From positions 1-53,591 of the forward strand of contig QHYS01000218.1 in NCBI GenBank assembly GCA_003223325.1: a stretch of DNA of 53,591 nucleotides, given 5' to 3'. The notes beneath the pieces are model-generated. The model was not told where the DNA came from. It made no database searches and saw nothing but the letters and a program-made list of their open reading frames with translations. The translations under genes were made by a program, and so were the position numbers. Of the stretch, positions 25,517 to 36,302 are shown piece after piece; position 1 is the stretch's first letter, and every line of letters starts with the position of its first letter. The DNA is from Acidobacteriota bacterium. GTDB taxonomy: Bacteria; Acidobacteriota; Terriglobia; Acidiferrales; UBA7541.

Positions 25517-25563
25517 CGGAGTGTGCCGGCGGATCACCTTGCAGTTTTGTACAATGATTCCAT

Positions 25564-25592
25564 TTGACGCCGTGATCTGCGGCTTGTAACGT
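25564..25592 (+). promoter_or_regulatory. Possible rpoD promoter behind dnaG
   Basis: TTGACG (25564-25569), 17-base spacer, TAACGT (25587-25592). Good -35, moderate -10. It would produce a leader of about 210 bases. Confidence 0.4.
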
Positions 25593-25801
25593 GATACGGT
25601 TTAACGGGTAACGGCTTGGGTACCCCGCGCATCCAAATAGCGTGTACGGTGTGGGCTCCTCGAAAGCGGGGAACGGGCGGCAAAAGCAACAAGGTGTTTT
25701 GCCTCACAAGTGAGTGTTCAACACTTATTCTCAGTGAACCTAGGTGCGCCTCTGGCGCTAAGGGGCGGTCCTCAGCCTGACGTCTTGAGGACGCACGGAG
25801 G
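25593..25801 (+). promoter_or_regulatory. Structured 5' leader of rpoD
   Basis: The intergenic stretch before rpoD holds at least four local hairpins: GGCAAAA/TTTTGCC (25679-25703), AGTGAGTG/CACTTATT with G-U pairs (25709-25729), GCGCC-TCT-GGCGC (25746-25758) and GTCCTCA/TGAGGAC (25768-25792). The last ends just five bases before the ribosome binding site GGAGG. There is no coding frame. A control element (thermosensor, riboswitch-like or ribosomal-protein-like feedback) is plausible; I do not match it to a known class. Confidence 0.45.
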
Positions 25802-25807
25802 AATCTC

Positions 25808-27538
25808 TTGGCTCTGGCGCTAGAAGAAAAATACGATCAGGTACGCCAGCTCATCAACATGGGCAAGGAGCGTGGCTACCTGCTGTACGACGAAGTCAAC
25901 GATATCCTGCCGGCAGAAGTTCACTCCTCAGAAGAGATCGACGACCTGCTCTCCACGTTCGAGCGATACGGTATCGATATTTACGAAGATGTGGCCGCGG
26001 CCAAAGCCGCCCGCGCGGCGTTAGAGGTCGCCGAGCCCATCGAAGGAGAAATCAAAGAGGAGGCTGCCGGAAGCGAAGAAGTCGAACTCGATCTGACTCC
26101 CGGACTCCTGGAAAAAACCAACGATCCGGTGCGCATGTATCTGCGGGAGATGGGCACCGTGCCGCTGCTAACGCGCGAAGGCGAAGTGGCCATTGCCAAG
26201 CGCATCGAGCGAGGGCAGCTCCTTGTTCTGAAGACCATCACGCGCTCGCCGATCGTCGTCAAGGAACTGATCGCTATCGCCGAGGATTTGCGCAACGGCA
26301 CGCGCTCGATCAAGGAAATTGTGCAGTTTGATGATGAGGAGCTGACCGAAGAGAAGATCGAAAATAAGACGCGGCAGACCCTCAAGATTCTGGACAAGAT
26401 CGCCAGCCTCTACGATCTGGCGCTGAAGCAAGCGGCCAAGCTGGAGCGCATCCCCAAGGCAAAGAAGCGTTCCTATCTGCACGGGCGATACGCCATTTCG
26501 CGCACGCGCATCGAGATGTCTCAGCTGGCGCGCTCGATTGAATTCAATCCTTTCGAGCGCAAGCGCTTGATCGACAAGATGCGCCACACGGTCGAGCGTC
26601 TGCAGTCGCTCGAGCGCGAGGCGGGGAAGCTGGAGCGGCGGGCCGACGTTTCCAAAGGCGATACCGCGGCCGAGGCGCGGCGGGAATTACGTACACGCCG
26701 CACCGAGCTGAAAGAGATTTCTGACGCCAGCGAAGTCGGTCTGACTGAACTCAAGCGTACCCTTCAGATTATCGTTCGCGGCGAAATGGAGGCCGAGCAG
26801 GCCAAGAAAGAGCTCATCGAAGCCAACCTCCGGCTGGTCGTCTCCATCGCCAAGAAGTACACCAACCGCGGCTTGCAGTTCCTGGATTTGATTCAGGAGG
26901 GCAACATCGGCCTGATGAAGGCGGTGGATAAGTTCGAGTGGCGCCGCGGCTATAAGTTCTCGACTTACGCCACGTGGTGGATTCGCCAGGCCATCACGCG
27001 CGCCATTGCCGACCAGGCGCGCACGATCCGCATTCCCGTGCACATGATCGAGACCATCAATAAGCTCATCCGCACGCAGCGGCAGCTGGTGCAAGAACTC
27101 GGCCGCGAACCCACTTCGGAAGAGATTGCCAAGCGCATGGACATTCCCGTGGCGAAGGTGCGCAAGATTCTCAAGATTGCGCAGGAACCCATCTCTCTCG
27201 AGACTCCCATCGGCGAAGAGGAAGATTCGCATTTGGGCGATTTCATCGAAGATAAAGCGGTGGTTTCGCCGTCGGATGCAGTGATTAATCTAAATCTGAA
27301 AGAACAGACGGCCTCGGTGCTGAAGACACTCACGCCGCGCGAAGAAAAAGTAATCAAGATGCGCTTCGGTTTGGACGACGGCTCCGAACACACCTTGGAG
27401 GAAGTCGGGCAGTCGTTCGCAGTCACGCGCGAACGCATTCGCCAGATCGAGGCCAAAGCACTCCGCAAGCTGCGGCATCCTTCGCGTTCGCGAAAGTTGC
27501 GGGCGTTTCTAGAAGGCTCTTCCCGGGAATACCTCTAG
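25808..27538 (+). CDS. rpoD: Primary sigma factor RpoD (sigma-70)
   Basis: 576 aa from TTG 25808, which has GGAGG six bases upstream; the sequence right after it ([20 protein letters not shown]) is the usual region 1.1. Region 1.2: [20 protein letters not shown]. Region 2: [60 protein letters not shown]. Region 3: [14 protein letters not shown]. Region 4: [20 protein letters not shown] and [20 protein letters not shown]. It is the housekeeping promoter-recognition subunit of RNA polymerase. Complete, no lesion. It follows dnaG with a 290-base structured spacer. Confidence 0.97.
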   Translation: MALALEEKYDQVRQLINMGKERGYLLYDEVNDILPAEVHSSEEIDDLLSTFERYGIDIYEDVAAAKAARAALEVAEPIEGEIKEEAAGSEEVELDLTPGLLEKTNDPVRMYLREMGTVPLLTREGEVAIAKRIERGQLLVLKTITRSPIVVKELIAIAEDLRNGTRSIKEIVQFDDEELTEEKIENKTRQTLKILDKIASLYDLALKQAAKLERIPKAKKRSYLHGRYAISRTRIEMSQLARSIEFNPFERKRLIDKMRHTVERLQSLEREAGKLERRADVSKGDTAAEARRELRTRRTELKEISDASEVGLTELKRTLQIIVRGEMEAEQAKKELIEANLRLVVSIAKKYTNRGLQFLDLIQEGNIGLMKAVDKFEWRRGYKFSTYATWWIRQAITRAIADQARTIRIPVHMIETINKLIRTQRQLVQELGREPTSEEIAKRMDIPVAKVRKILKIAQEPISLETPIGEEEDSHLGDFIEDKAVVSPSDAVINLNLKEQTASVLKTLTPREEKVIKMRFGLDDGSEHTLEEVGQSFAVTRERIRQIEAKALRKLRHPSRSRKLRAFLEGSSREYL

Positions 27539-27649
27539 TCAGCCATCGGGAATTTTCTATAACAAGGCCTCGAACCTAAGGAATCGCGGCATCTCACAGA
27601 ATAATTCATAATACCTCTGACGGACGGATCGTTTCCAAAGGCGAGAGTC

Positions 27650-28931
27650 TCAGGCGGCGGTGGGTTCGGTTGCGGGAACCGCGCTCAACGTCCGTATGCG
27701 TGAGGCAGCGAGCAACGCCGCCCCGTAAGTCGCGCCGAGGAGAAGAAAGGCAAGTTGCAGGCTGGCGTGCTCGGCGAGCCAGCCGAGCGCGAAACTCATC
27801 ACGATTTGCAGGATCGTAGCCATAAATGCAAAGGCCGATTGCGTGCGGCCTATCAATCGGTTTGGCACCGAGGCAAGAATTGACGACTGCGTGAGCACTG
27901 CGCCAATCGCGCGGCATCCACCGAACACTAAGTTCATCAGGATAGCTAACGGCAGGAGGCCCACGTAAGGGAAAAGCGCGTGCCCTACCGCGAGCAAGAA
28001 TAAAGCAGTTACGAGCACTTGATAGGGGCGCCTTCGCGCAAGAGGAGCGGCCGCGAATCCACCGATCACAGCGCCCAAGGCCCATCCGGATTCAATAAAG
28101 CCATAACCGCGCGCACCCACATGCAGCAGATTATTCGCCAGCGCCACGACCAGAACGTTGGCGCTGATTACGCCCGCCATCATGCACGCATAAGTCAGGC
28201 CGAGAGCAAAGACGGTCGGTTGAGTGCGCAGGTAGTTTAACCCCTCGTGGAGGTCAGCCAGCACGCCCGGCTCAGGAGAGGCGGACGGTACTGAATAGAG
28301 TCGGGAGAGCAGAGACCCGTGGCGGAAAATAGCCGCGTCGCAGCAGATAGAAACAGAGAGCCGACAAGGCATAGGTCGCACCGTCGATCGCCAAGATTCC
28401 AGCCAGCCCCGCCCGCTCATAAACGAAGCCGACCAAGCCGCCGGCCACCAGCATTCCACCTTGCACCGCAATCAGCACGGCGGAATTGGCGCTGACCAAT
28501 TGCGGAGGAGGAATCACTTCCTGCAGCAAAGCCAGACTGGAAGACCAATAGATCGCGAATCCGACCCCGAGCAGCAAGACCATACCGTAAAGTTGCCAGA
28601 GTTCGAGGCTGCCTCGCCAAGCGAGCAAAGCGGCGGCTGCAACGATTGCCGCGCGCCCTAGATCCAGGATGATGGAAAGGTAGCGCCGATCCGCGCGATC
28701 GGTCAGGACACCCCCGAAAGGAGGAACGAGCAACCGAGGCAGCGTCAGCAGAACCACCGTGAGGCTCACTTGCACAGTCGAATGAGTTTTCGCGAGAACA
28801 TAGAGAGTGACGCCGGCGAAATTCATTCCCGTACCGAATAAAGACACGAACATGGCGGCGAAGAAAAAGGGGAAGCCCCGATTAGAGAACAGCGATTGCC
28901 ACTGAGTTTTGGGGGCCTGAGGCGAAGTCAT
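27650..28931 (-). pseudogene. MFS transporter (EntS-like), frameshifted
   Basis: The gene begins at ATG 28931 (MTSPQAPKTQWQSLFSNRGF) and reads six membrane segments of an MFS exporter, including the motif-A-like GGVLTDRADRR. This frame ends with a stop at 28272. The second half (VLADLHEGLNYLRTQP through membrane segments 7-12, ending at 27650) lies in another frame. The frames cross between about 28280 and 28330, in the central loop between the two halves, so one inserted or lost base explains it. Intact relatives of the MFS_3 / enterobactin-exporter group move small molecules out of the cell. It could also be a base-call error, since both halves are otherwise well preserved. Confidence 0.8.
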
Positions 28932-29108
28932 GCGATACCTGTGAGCTCGGTATGCGAGCCTCACGACATTATAAGAAAAAAACGAAAGGCCGAGCGGCGA
29001 GCGCCTCGTGTGGTATCGGTAATGGTACGGGGCGGGCAAAAGCTGGTTGTTGCCGACCAACAGGTCTTAAATCCACACGCAATTCGAAACGAGCTGCCGG
29101 GCTGTTAG

Positions 29109-30254
<1,146 letters not shown>

Positions 30255-30306
30255 GTAGCGATCCTCTCGTTCCATGAAGTTTCGCGCGAGAGCGGAAGAC
30301 GTTCGG

Positions 30307-30340
30307 TCCTGCCGTGAAAAAAGAGCGGCAGGATTTCCTT
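30307..30340 (+). terminator. Rho-independent terminator behind tgt
   Basis: Perfect 8-bp stem TCCTGCCG / CGGCAGGA (30307-30314 and 30326-30333), 11-base A-rich loop, followed by TTTCCTTTCT. It may end tgt transcription or attenuate yajC-secDF. Confidence 0.7.
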
Positions 30341-30392
30341 TCTGTGCGTGATCCTGCAATAATTAGGGAAATTACCGGGAGCGGAACTAGCA

Positions 30393-30719
30393 ATGATGTT
30401 CAGCGGCGCGGCGTCAACAATGCTCTTCGCCGCTCAAAGTCCAACAGGAAACGGCCTGATCGCTTTCTTGCCGCTGGCGATCATCATGGTGATTTTCTAT
30501 GTGCTGCTCATCCTGCCAGCGCAGCGCCGCCAGAAGAAGACGCAAACCATGTTGAGCACGCTCAAAACCGGCGATAAAGTAGTGACTAGTGGCGGTCTGT
30601 ACGGGACCATTGTGGCGCTGGACGGCGACGCGATACAGCTGCGCATCGCCGACCAGGTGAAGGTGAAAGTGGCCCGCTCAGCAGTGTCGGGGCTTCAGGT
30701 GGAAGGCAAGGAAGGCTAG
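30393..30719 (+). CDS. yajC: Sec translocon accessory subunit YajC
   Basis: 108 aa with one membrane segment (FLPLAIIMVIFYVLLILPA) directly followed by the signature QRRQKKTQTMLSTLKTGDKV and the VVTSGGLYGTIVALDGDAIQ beta domain. YajC associates with SecD-SecF at the inner membrane. secD starts 58 bases downstream. Confidence 0.95.
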   Translation: MMFSGAASTMLFAAQSPTGNGLIAFLPLAIIMVIFYVLLILPAQRRQKKTQTMLSTLKTGDKVVTSGGLYGTIVALDGDAIQLRIADQVKVKVARSAVSGLQVEGKEG

Positions 30720-30777
30720 ACTCGTCGGGAACGCGGCTGCCTGGGGTTCTCCGTGTTCGCGGGGATGAAAAGAAGCA

Positions 30778-32391
30778 ATGGACGCCAATCTTAGATGGAA
30801 GGCCGTTTTTATCGCTCTGGTCGTTTTGTTGTGCATATTTGGGTTGGTGGGGTTGCCCGCGTTTCCGACCTCGCTCGCACAACTTCGCGATAATTTCTCC
30901 AGGCGCATCAAGCTCGGCTTAGACCTGCAAGGCGGCACCCATCTGATTTTGCAAGTGCAGGTAAACGAAGCCGTGAGCTTGCAAACCGATCAGACCATCG
31001 ACCATCTGGGCAGTCAGCTTCGCGATAAGAACATCCGCTACGACGATCTGCGCAAGATCGGCGACACCCAAATCGTCGTGCACAACCTCGCGCCGGAATC
31101 GACCGCGGCCTTCCGCGACCTGGTGAGCTCGAATTTCGGGGAATGGGACGTGGCGCCGGCTCCCGGAGAACAATCCGGCTATTTGCTCACGCTCAAGCCC
31201 TCGACGGTTGCGGCCATTCAAGCTCAGACCATGTCTCAATCCGAGGACACCATCCGGCGCCGCATCGATGCGCTGGGATTGACAGAGCCGGTTGTCGCGC
31301 CCTATGGGCAAGGCGACAACGAAATTATCGTTGAACTGCCTGGTGAGGGCGACCCGAATCGCGCTAAGTCAGTCATTCAAGCCGGCGGGCAACTCGAATT
31401 GCGCCGGGTGGAGGATCCCAATCCCTATCCCTCGGAGGCGGCGGCTCAGGCGGCGCATGGGGGCGTTTTGCCGCCCGGCACCGAATTGTTGCCTTCCAAG
31501 ACAGTCGACGCCTCGGGTCAGGGAAGCTGGTATCTGGTGGACCGCGTGCCGATCATCACGGGCCGCGACCTGCGCAACGCATCGGCAGTTCCCAGCACGG
31601 ATAATCCGGGATCATACGAAGTGAATTTCACGCTGTCCACAGATGCCGCGCGCCGGTTTGGTCCCTTTACTGAGCAGAACGTTGGGCGACCCATGGCTAT
31701 CGTCTTGGACCGCAAAGTTGAGTCGGCGCCGGTAATTCAGAGCCGGATCGAGGATTCCGGACGCATTACCGGCCGCTTCGGCCAGCAGGAAGCCAACGAT
31801 TTGGCGCTGGTGCTGCGCGCCGGAGCGCTTCCCGCATCGATCCGATATTTAGAGGAACGCACGGTGGGACCGTCCCTCGGAGCCGATTCGATCCGTCATG
31901 GCGTGCAGGCTTCGATCATCAGCCTGCTGGTGGTGCTCGTCTTTATGGTTTTCTACTACCGAATTTCCGGTGTGAATGCGGTGATCGCGCTGCTGCTCAA
32001 TCTGGTGATTCTCCTGGCTGCACTGGCCTATTTCGGCGCGGTGCTCACGCTGCCGGGCATCGCCGGCGTAATTTTGACCATCGGCATGGGCGTCGATTCC
32101 AACGTGCTGATCTTTGAACGCATTCGGGAGGAATTGCGCGCCGGGAAGGCGGCGGCCTCCGCGGTGGATATGGGGTTCAAGCGAGCGTTCTTGACTATCA
32201 TCGACACGCACGTAACCACGGTGGTTTCGGCGGTTTTCCTGTTTGTATTCGGGACCGGGCCAGTGCGGGGCTTTGCTGTGACCCTGACCATCGGGTTGAT
32301 CGCGAACCTGTTTACTGCGGTCTATGTTTCGCGCGTAATCTTTGACTGGCACCTGACAAAAATGCAGCGCCAGGCAGCCTTAAGTATTTAA
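30778..32391 (+). CDS. secD: Protein translocase subunit SecD
   Basis: 537 aa. N-terminal membrane segment (residues 8-28), then RIKLGLDLQGGTHLILQV, the D1 motif. A large periplasmic P1 domain follows (DTIRRRIDALGLTEPVVAPY, IIVELPGEG, LRAGALPASIRYLEERTVGP) and five C-terminal membrane segments with GVTLTIGMGVDSN-type residues (GVILTIGMGVDSNVLIFERI). SecD and SecF use the proton gradient to help pull exported proteins across the inner membrane. Full length; next gene secF. Confidence 0.96.
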   Translation: MDANLRWKAVFIALVVLLCIFGLVGLPAFPTSLAQLRDNFSRRIKLGLDLQGGTHLILQVQVNEAVSLQTDQTIDHLGSQLRDKNIRYDDLRKIGDTQIVVHNLAPESTAAFRDLVSSNFGEWDVAPAPGEQSGYLLTLKPSTVAAIQAQTMSQSEDTIRRRIDALGLTEPVVAPYGQGDNEIIVELPGEGDPNRAKSVIQAGGQLELRRVEDPNPYPSEAAAQAAHGGVLPPGTELLPSKTVDASGQGSWYLVDRVPIITGRDLRNASAVPSTDNPGSYEVNFTLSTDAARRFGPFTEQNVGRPMAIVLDRKVESAPVIQSRIEDSGRITGRFGQQEANDLALVLRAGALPASIRYLEERTVGPSLGADSIRHGVQASIISLLVVLVFMVFYYRISGVNAVIALLLNLVILLAALAYFGAVLTLPGIAGVILTIGMGVDSNVLIFERIREELRAGKAAASAVDMGFKRAFLTIIDTHVTTVVSAVFLFVFGTGPVRGFAVTLTIGLIANLFTAVYVSRVIFDWHLTKMQRQAALSI

Positions 32392-32450
32392 AGCCTTTTT
32401 CGGGCACTAACTGGGCCCGTGCGGTGTCTAAGGAAAGGGACCAATTCGGG

Positions 32451-33698
32451 ATGGAGTTTTTTCATCACGACGTCAACCTCGATTGGATGGGCAAGACGAA
32501 GTATTTTGTCGCCCTGTCTTTGACGCTGCTCATCGTTGGCGCCGCGTCCTGGATTCACAAAGGCAGCCTGGATTACGGTATTGATTTCAAAGGCGGCACA
32601 CTCGTCTATGTACGATTCGCCAGCACGCCACCGATTGACAAATTGCGCCAGGGACTGGTGCAGCAGGGCCTCGGTGACAGCGTGATCCAGCAGATCTCCG
32701 ACATTGCTACACCAAACGCGAATGAGGTAGTCATCTATCTTCCGCAGCGGGGACAAGGCAACGAAGCGCTCGATGCAGGCAAAGGCGCCATCCTGAACGC
32801 CCTGCACGCAACTCTAGGTTCCGGCGAGGCAGGCAAACAGGACTTTAATGAAACTGCGCCCGATACGATCGCTGATGTTCTGACGCGTAAAGATCCGCTT
32901 TCCGCAGGTCCCGCCGGCGCCGCGCGGTATCAGCAATTGGCCAGGCAGTTGACTGAGTACCGCAACCGTCAGGCTCGGGGCGTGGTCTCGAATCTCGATA
33001 GTCTTCGAGAAGCTGGCGCGACGCCGCCGGTTCTTTCTGCGCTTCGCGATTCCTTCTATGCCGGTCCGTTCGCGGTGGTGAACGTGGAAATCGTGGGGCC
33101 CAAGGTCGGCGCCGATCTGCGCCGCCAGGCAATCTATGTCACCTTGTACGCTCTGGCGGGAATGCTAGTTTATATTGCACTTCGCTTTGAATTGGTGTAC
33201 GGTGCCGCCGCCGTTCTAGCTGTCTTCCATGATGTGCTCATTACTTTAGGATTGTTTTCGCTTTTACATTTTGAGATTTCGCTAACGGTGATCGCGGCGC
33301 TTCTCACGCTTGTGGGTTACTCGATGAACGACACCATTGTCATCTTTGACCGTATCCGGGAGAACCTGCGGCTGATGCGCCGTGAGCCGTTCAAGACGAT
33401 TGTGAATCGCTCCATCAATCAAACGCTGTCAAGGACGATATTAACGAGCGGACTTACATTCCTAACAGTCATGGTACTGTTCTTAATGGGTGGCCAGGTG
33501 CTTCGTAGTTTTTCATTTGCGCTAGTCGTTGGAATTTTGGTAGGAACGTATTCAAGCTTCGGCATTGCGGCTCCGCTGGTGGTCGCCTGGAACCACTGGA
33601 AGGGTCAGGGCGCAGTGCCTGTTTCCGGGGCAACAGCTGGTTCAAAAACTCGAACGGGAGAGGCGCAAGGCCGCTTGGCGCCAGCCGGCAGGAGGTAA
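32451..33698 (+). CDS. secF: Protein translocase subunit SecF
   Basis: 415 aa from ATG 32451 (MEFFHHDVNLDWMGKTKYFV, the usual SecF start, with AGGAAAGGGA upstream); an in-frame GTG at 32424 would add nine residues. Motifs: DYGIDFKGGTLVYVRF near residue 40, VEIVGPKVGADLRRQAIYVT, LLTLVGYSMNDTIVIFDRIR and TLSRTILTSGLTFLTVMVLF. The periplasmic loop is longer than in enteric SecF (an extra stretch around residues 110-190). The stop overlaps the ribosome binding site of tonB, so secretion and TonB genes are coupled here. Confidence 0.95.
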   Translation: MEFFHHDVNLDWMGKTKYFVALSLTLLIVGAASWIHKGSLDYGIDFKGGTLVYVRFASTPPIDKLRQGLVQQGLGDSVIQQISDIATPNANEVVIYLPQRGQGNEALDAGKGAILNALHATLGSGEAGKQDFNETAPDTIADVLTRKDPLSAGPAGAARYQQLARQLTEYRNRQARGVVSNLDSLREAGATPPVLSALRDSFYAGPFAVVNVEIVGPKVGADLRRQAIYVTLYALAGMLVYIALRFELVYGAAAVLAVFHDVLITLGLFSLLHFEISLTVIAALLTLVGYSMNDTIVIFDRIRENLRLMRREPFKTIVNRSINQTLSRTILTSGLTFLTVMVLFLMGGQVLRSFSFALVVGILVGTYSSFGIAAPLVVAWNHWKGQGAVPVSGATAGSKTRTGEAQGRLAPAGRR

Positions 33699-33702
33699 CA
33701 AC

Positions 33703-34425
33703 ATGTTCGATGATCTTGTCGAATCGAGTGTGGTGAGAAAGAAAACGAATAAGGGATGGGCGATCATTCTCTCCACTGTTTTTCAGGTCTGCGTGTTGAT
33801 CGTCTTGATTTTGATCCCCCTGATTTATACGCAAGCTTTGCCGAAAGCGATGATGGCAACGCTGCTGATTGCGCCTCCGCCTCCGCCGCCTCCGCCACCT
33901 CCTCCCGCCGAGGCTCCGAAAGTCATAAAGCCTGTGGCTCGGCTCATCCAGCAAGGTAAGCTGATGCAGCCGCGGGCGATTCCGAAAGAGGTCGCGGTCT
34001 TTAAGGAGGCTGAATTGCCGCCCGAGGCGCCAATAAGCAACGGTGGCGTGCTCGGAGGAGTGGATCAGGGATTGCTCGGCGGCCTGGGTGCAGGCCCCGC
34101 AGTTGCGGCCCCGCCGCCTCCGCCTCCGAAGCAGCAGCGGATCAAGCTTGGTGGCCAGGTCGTAGCGGCGAAGCTTCTAGCCCAACCTCAGCCAGTTTAT
34201 CCGCCGCTCGCGCGGCAGGCCCGCATTCAGGGCAACGTAGTCCTCCACGCCATCATTGATAAGGATGGGCGCGTCGGCGAATTGCAGGTCATTTCAGGTC
34301 ACCCGCTTCTGGTTCAGTCAGCTTTGGACGCCGTCAAAAACTGGCGGTATCAGCCGACGCAATTGAATGGTGACCCGGTGGAAGTGGATACGACCATCAC
34401 CGTCACGTTTGTATTGGGCGGCTAA
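33703..34425 (+). CDS. tonB: TonB-family energy transducer
   Basis: 240 aa from ATG 33703 with AGGAGG seven bases upstream. One N-terminal membrane anchor (about 19-42), an 11-proline run (58-68), a Gly/Pro-rich periplasmic spacer, and the C-terminal TonB domain: QPVYPPLARQARIQGNVVLH, IDKDGRVGELQVISGHPLL, ALDAVKNWRYQPTQLNGDPV and VTFVLGG. It transmits proton-motive energy from ExbB/ExbD to outer-membrane receptors. The tonB end shows a small duplication: GGCGGCTAAT occurs twice around the stop codon. Confidence 0.93.
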   Translation: MFDDLVESSVVRKKTNKGWAIILSTVFQVCVLIVLILIPLIYTQALPKAMMATLLIAPPPPPPPPPPPAEAPKVIKPVARLIQQGKLMQPRAIPKEVAVFKEAELPPEAPISNGGVLGGVDQGLLGGLGAGPAVAAPPPPPPKQQRIKLGGQVVAAKLLAQPQPVYPPLARQARIQGNVVLHAIIDKDGRVGELQVISGHPLLVQSALDAVKNWRYQPTQLNGDPVEVDTTITVTFVLGG

Positions 34426-34468
34426 TCGTCGGGCGGCTAATTTGAGCTAGGCCCGTGAAAAAATATCC

Positions 34469-34500
34469 GACCGGGGTCGGCTCGTAAGAAGATCCCGGTC
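34469..34500 (+). promoter_or_regulatory. Hairpin in the tonB-exbB spacer
   Basis: Perfect 7-bp stem GACCGGG / CCCGGTC at 34469-34475 and 34494-34500, 32 bases before exbB. It could reduce read-through or protect the mRNA; no T-run. Confidence 0.35.
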
Positions 34501-34531
34501 GAAAGTGTGCCAATGAAAAGGAGCAAACCGT

Positions 34532-35254
34532 ATGGTTGCGAACGTAGCTGTATCTGCACTGAACCTGCTGGCATTGCAGGCAGGGACGTGGGATTTGCGC
34601 TCAATGTGGGGCAGTATGAGCCTGATCGCCAAAGGGGTTGTGTTCATCCTCTTTATCCTCTCGGCTTGGTCTCTTGGCGTAATGATTGACCGGGCTCTGA
34701 TGTACAGCGCAGCGCGCAAGCAGTCACGCGTATTTGTGCAGCAGGTGGCCGGCGCGCTTCGGGAAGGCAAGTTGGACGAGGCCATTTCCATCGCGGAGCG
34801 CAACAAGAAGAGCCACATCGCCAAGGTGGTAGCGACCGGCCTTTCGGAATTTCAGTCCGCTTCGGCCCAAGTCTCGGAAGCGGAAGTTGTCGAGGCGGCC
34901 AAGCGCGGGCTCGACCGCTCGATCGCTATCGTGCACGCGGATATGAAGCGCGGGCTCAGCGGCTTGGCCACTATCGGCTCGACCGCTCCGTTCGTGGGGT
35001 TGTTCGGCACGGTGGTCGGCATCATTAACGCGTTCAAAGGCATCGAAGCGGAAAAGGCAACTGGGCTTTCGGCTGTGGCGGGCGGAATTTCCGAAACGTT
35101 GGTGACCACCGCTCTGGGCCTGCTCGTGGCCGTGCCCGCGGGTTGGGCTTTCAACTATTTCACAAACAAAGTGGAAGCATTCGACGTGGAGATGGACAAC
35201 TCTTCGATGGAGTTAATCAACTATTTCATCACCCGGCGAAGCGGAAAGAAGTAA
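34532..35254 (+). CDS. exbB: ExbB/TolQ/MotA-type proton channel subunit
   Basis: 240 aa, ATG 34532 with AAGGAG upstream. Three membrane segments: about 33-53, then the pair in GLATIGSTAPFVGLFGTVVGIINAF and LVTTALGLLVAVPAGWAFNY, the hallmark of ExbB. The large cytoplasmic region between them is intact. With ExbD it forms the proton channel that powers TonB. exbD starts only three bases after the stop. Confidence 0.94.
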   Translation: MVANVAVSALNLLALQAGTWDLRSMWGSMSLIAKGVVFILFILSAWSLGVMIDRALMYSAARKQSRVFVQQVAGALREGKLDEAISIAERNKKSHIAKVVATGLSEFQSASAQVSEAEVVEAAKRGLDRSIAIVHADMKRGLSGLATIGSTAPFVGLFGTVVGIINAFKGIEAEKATGLSAVAGGISETLVTTALGLLVAVPAGWAFNYFTNKVEAFDVEMDNSSMELINYFITRRSGKK

Positions 35255-35257
35255 GCC

Positions 35258-35719
35258 ATGGCGCATTTCAAGCCTCAAGCAGCGCCAGTGATGGCGGCTC
35301 CGAATATTATTCCTATGGCCGACATCATGCTGGTCTTGCTGATTATTTTCATGGTGGTCACGCCCATGTTGCAAAAGGGCATGACGGTTGAGATGGCCAA
35401 GGTCACCAATCCTGTAGATATGCCCAACGCGGACCGCGACGACGCGATTATCGTGGGCATATCGCGGAGCGGCGATATCTTTCTCGGTAACCAGAAGACC
35501 CCGCTCGATCAGATCGCTTCTCTGGTACGGGATCGCATTTCCAACCGCGTTGACAAAACCGTCTTCATCAAAAGTGACGGCCGCGCCAAATATGGCGATG
35601 TGGTAAAGCTTGTCGATGAGGTTCGCTCGGCCGGCGTAGATAACGTCGGCTTGCTGACAGAAAGGGCTGAACAGGGCCGTACGCCGCCACCGCCGCCGTT
35701 ACGGCCCGCTGGCAATTAG
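35258..35719 (+). CDS. exbD: ExbD/TolR biopolymer transport protein, copy 1
   Basis: 153 aa. Short cytoplasmic N-terminus, one membrane helix with the proton-relay Asp (IPMADIMLVLLIIFMVVTP), periplasmic domain ending VKLVDEVRSAGVDNVGLLTE and a Pro-rich tail. Copy 2 follows 63 bases downstream. Two ExbD copies behind one ExbB are known in acidobacteria, myxobacteria and others. Confidence 0.93.
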   Translation: MAHFKPQAAPVMAAPNIIPMADIMLVLLIIFMVVTPMLQKGMTVEMAKVTNPVDMPNADRDDAIIVGISRSGDIFLGNQKTPLDQIASLVRDRISNRVDKTVFIKSDGRAKYGDVVKLVDEVRSAGVDNVGLLTERAEQGRTPPPPPLRPAGN

Positions 35720-35782
35720 CGGCCTGACATACAAAAGTGGCTTTTGCGGTTTTTAGGGAACGGAAGAAGAGGGAGAACCAAC

Positions 35783-36211
35783 ATGGGAATGGAAGTCGGC
35801 TCGAAAAAAGGCTCGATCGCTTCAATGAATGTCGTTCCTCTGATCGATATTCTTTTGGTCTTGCTCATCATTTTCATGGTAATCACACCACTGACGCCGA
35901 AGGGGCTGGAAGCGCTGGTACCCCAGCCGGCGCCGCCGAATACGCAACAACAGAAGGTTATCGAGGCGAAGACCATCGTTGTTCAGGTCTTGGATAATAA
36001 TCAACTCAAGATCAATGAAGACAACGCTGACTGGGATAACTTGGGGCCTCGCCTAAACGATATTTTCAAACTGCGGGCCGAAAAAGTAGCCTTTGTCAAA
36101 GGTGATGACAACGTCGTTTTCGCGCAGGTGGCGCGTGCGATTGACATCATGCGCAATTCGGGTGTGGACAAGGTCGGTCTGATTACGGCGAAGCTGGAAG
36201 CCGGTCAATAG
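35783..36211 (+). CDS. exbD: ExbD/TolR biopolymer transport protein, copy 2
   Basis: 142 aa from ATG 35783 (AGAGGGAGA upstream); the frame is open further up, but only this start has a binding site. The membrane helix carries the conserved Asp (VPLIDILLVLLIIFMVITPL). The periplasmic domain differs from copy 1 (KVIEAKTIVVQVLDNNQLKI, VARAIDIMRNSGVDKVGLIT), so the two are old paralogs, probably forming a mixed ExbD dimer in the channel. Confidence 0.92.
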   Translation: MGMEVGSKKGSIASMNVVPLIDILLVLLIIFMVITPLTPKGLEALVPQPAPPNTQQQKVIEAKTIVVQVLDNNQLKINEDNADWDNLGPRLNDIFKLRAEKVAFVKGDDNVVFAQVARAIDIMRNSGVDKVGLITAKLEAGQ

Positions 36212-36302
36212 AATCGGACAGTTCCCCACCGGGCCTCGGGAGCGCGGGAACAACCCTGATTCCCGGAAAAGAATCTCAAAAGAGCAGGATGGACGCTTTG
36301 TC

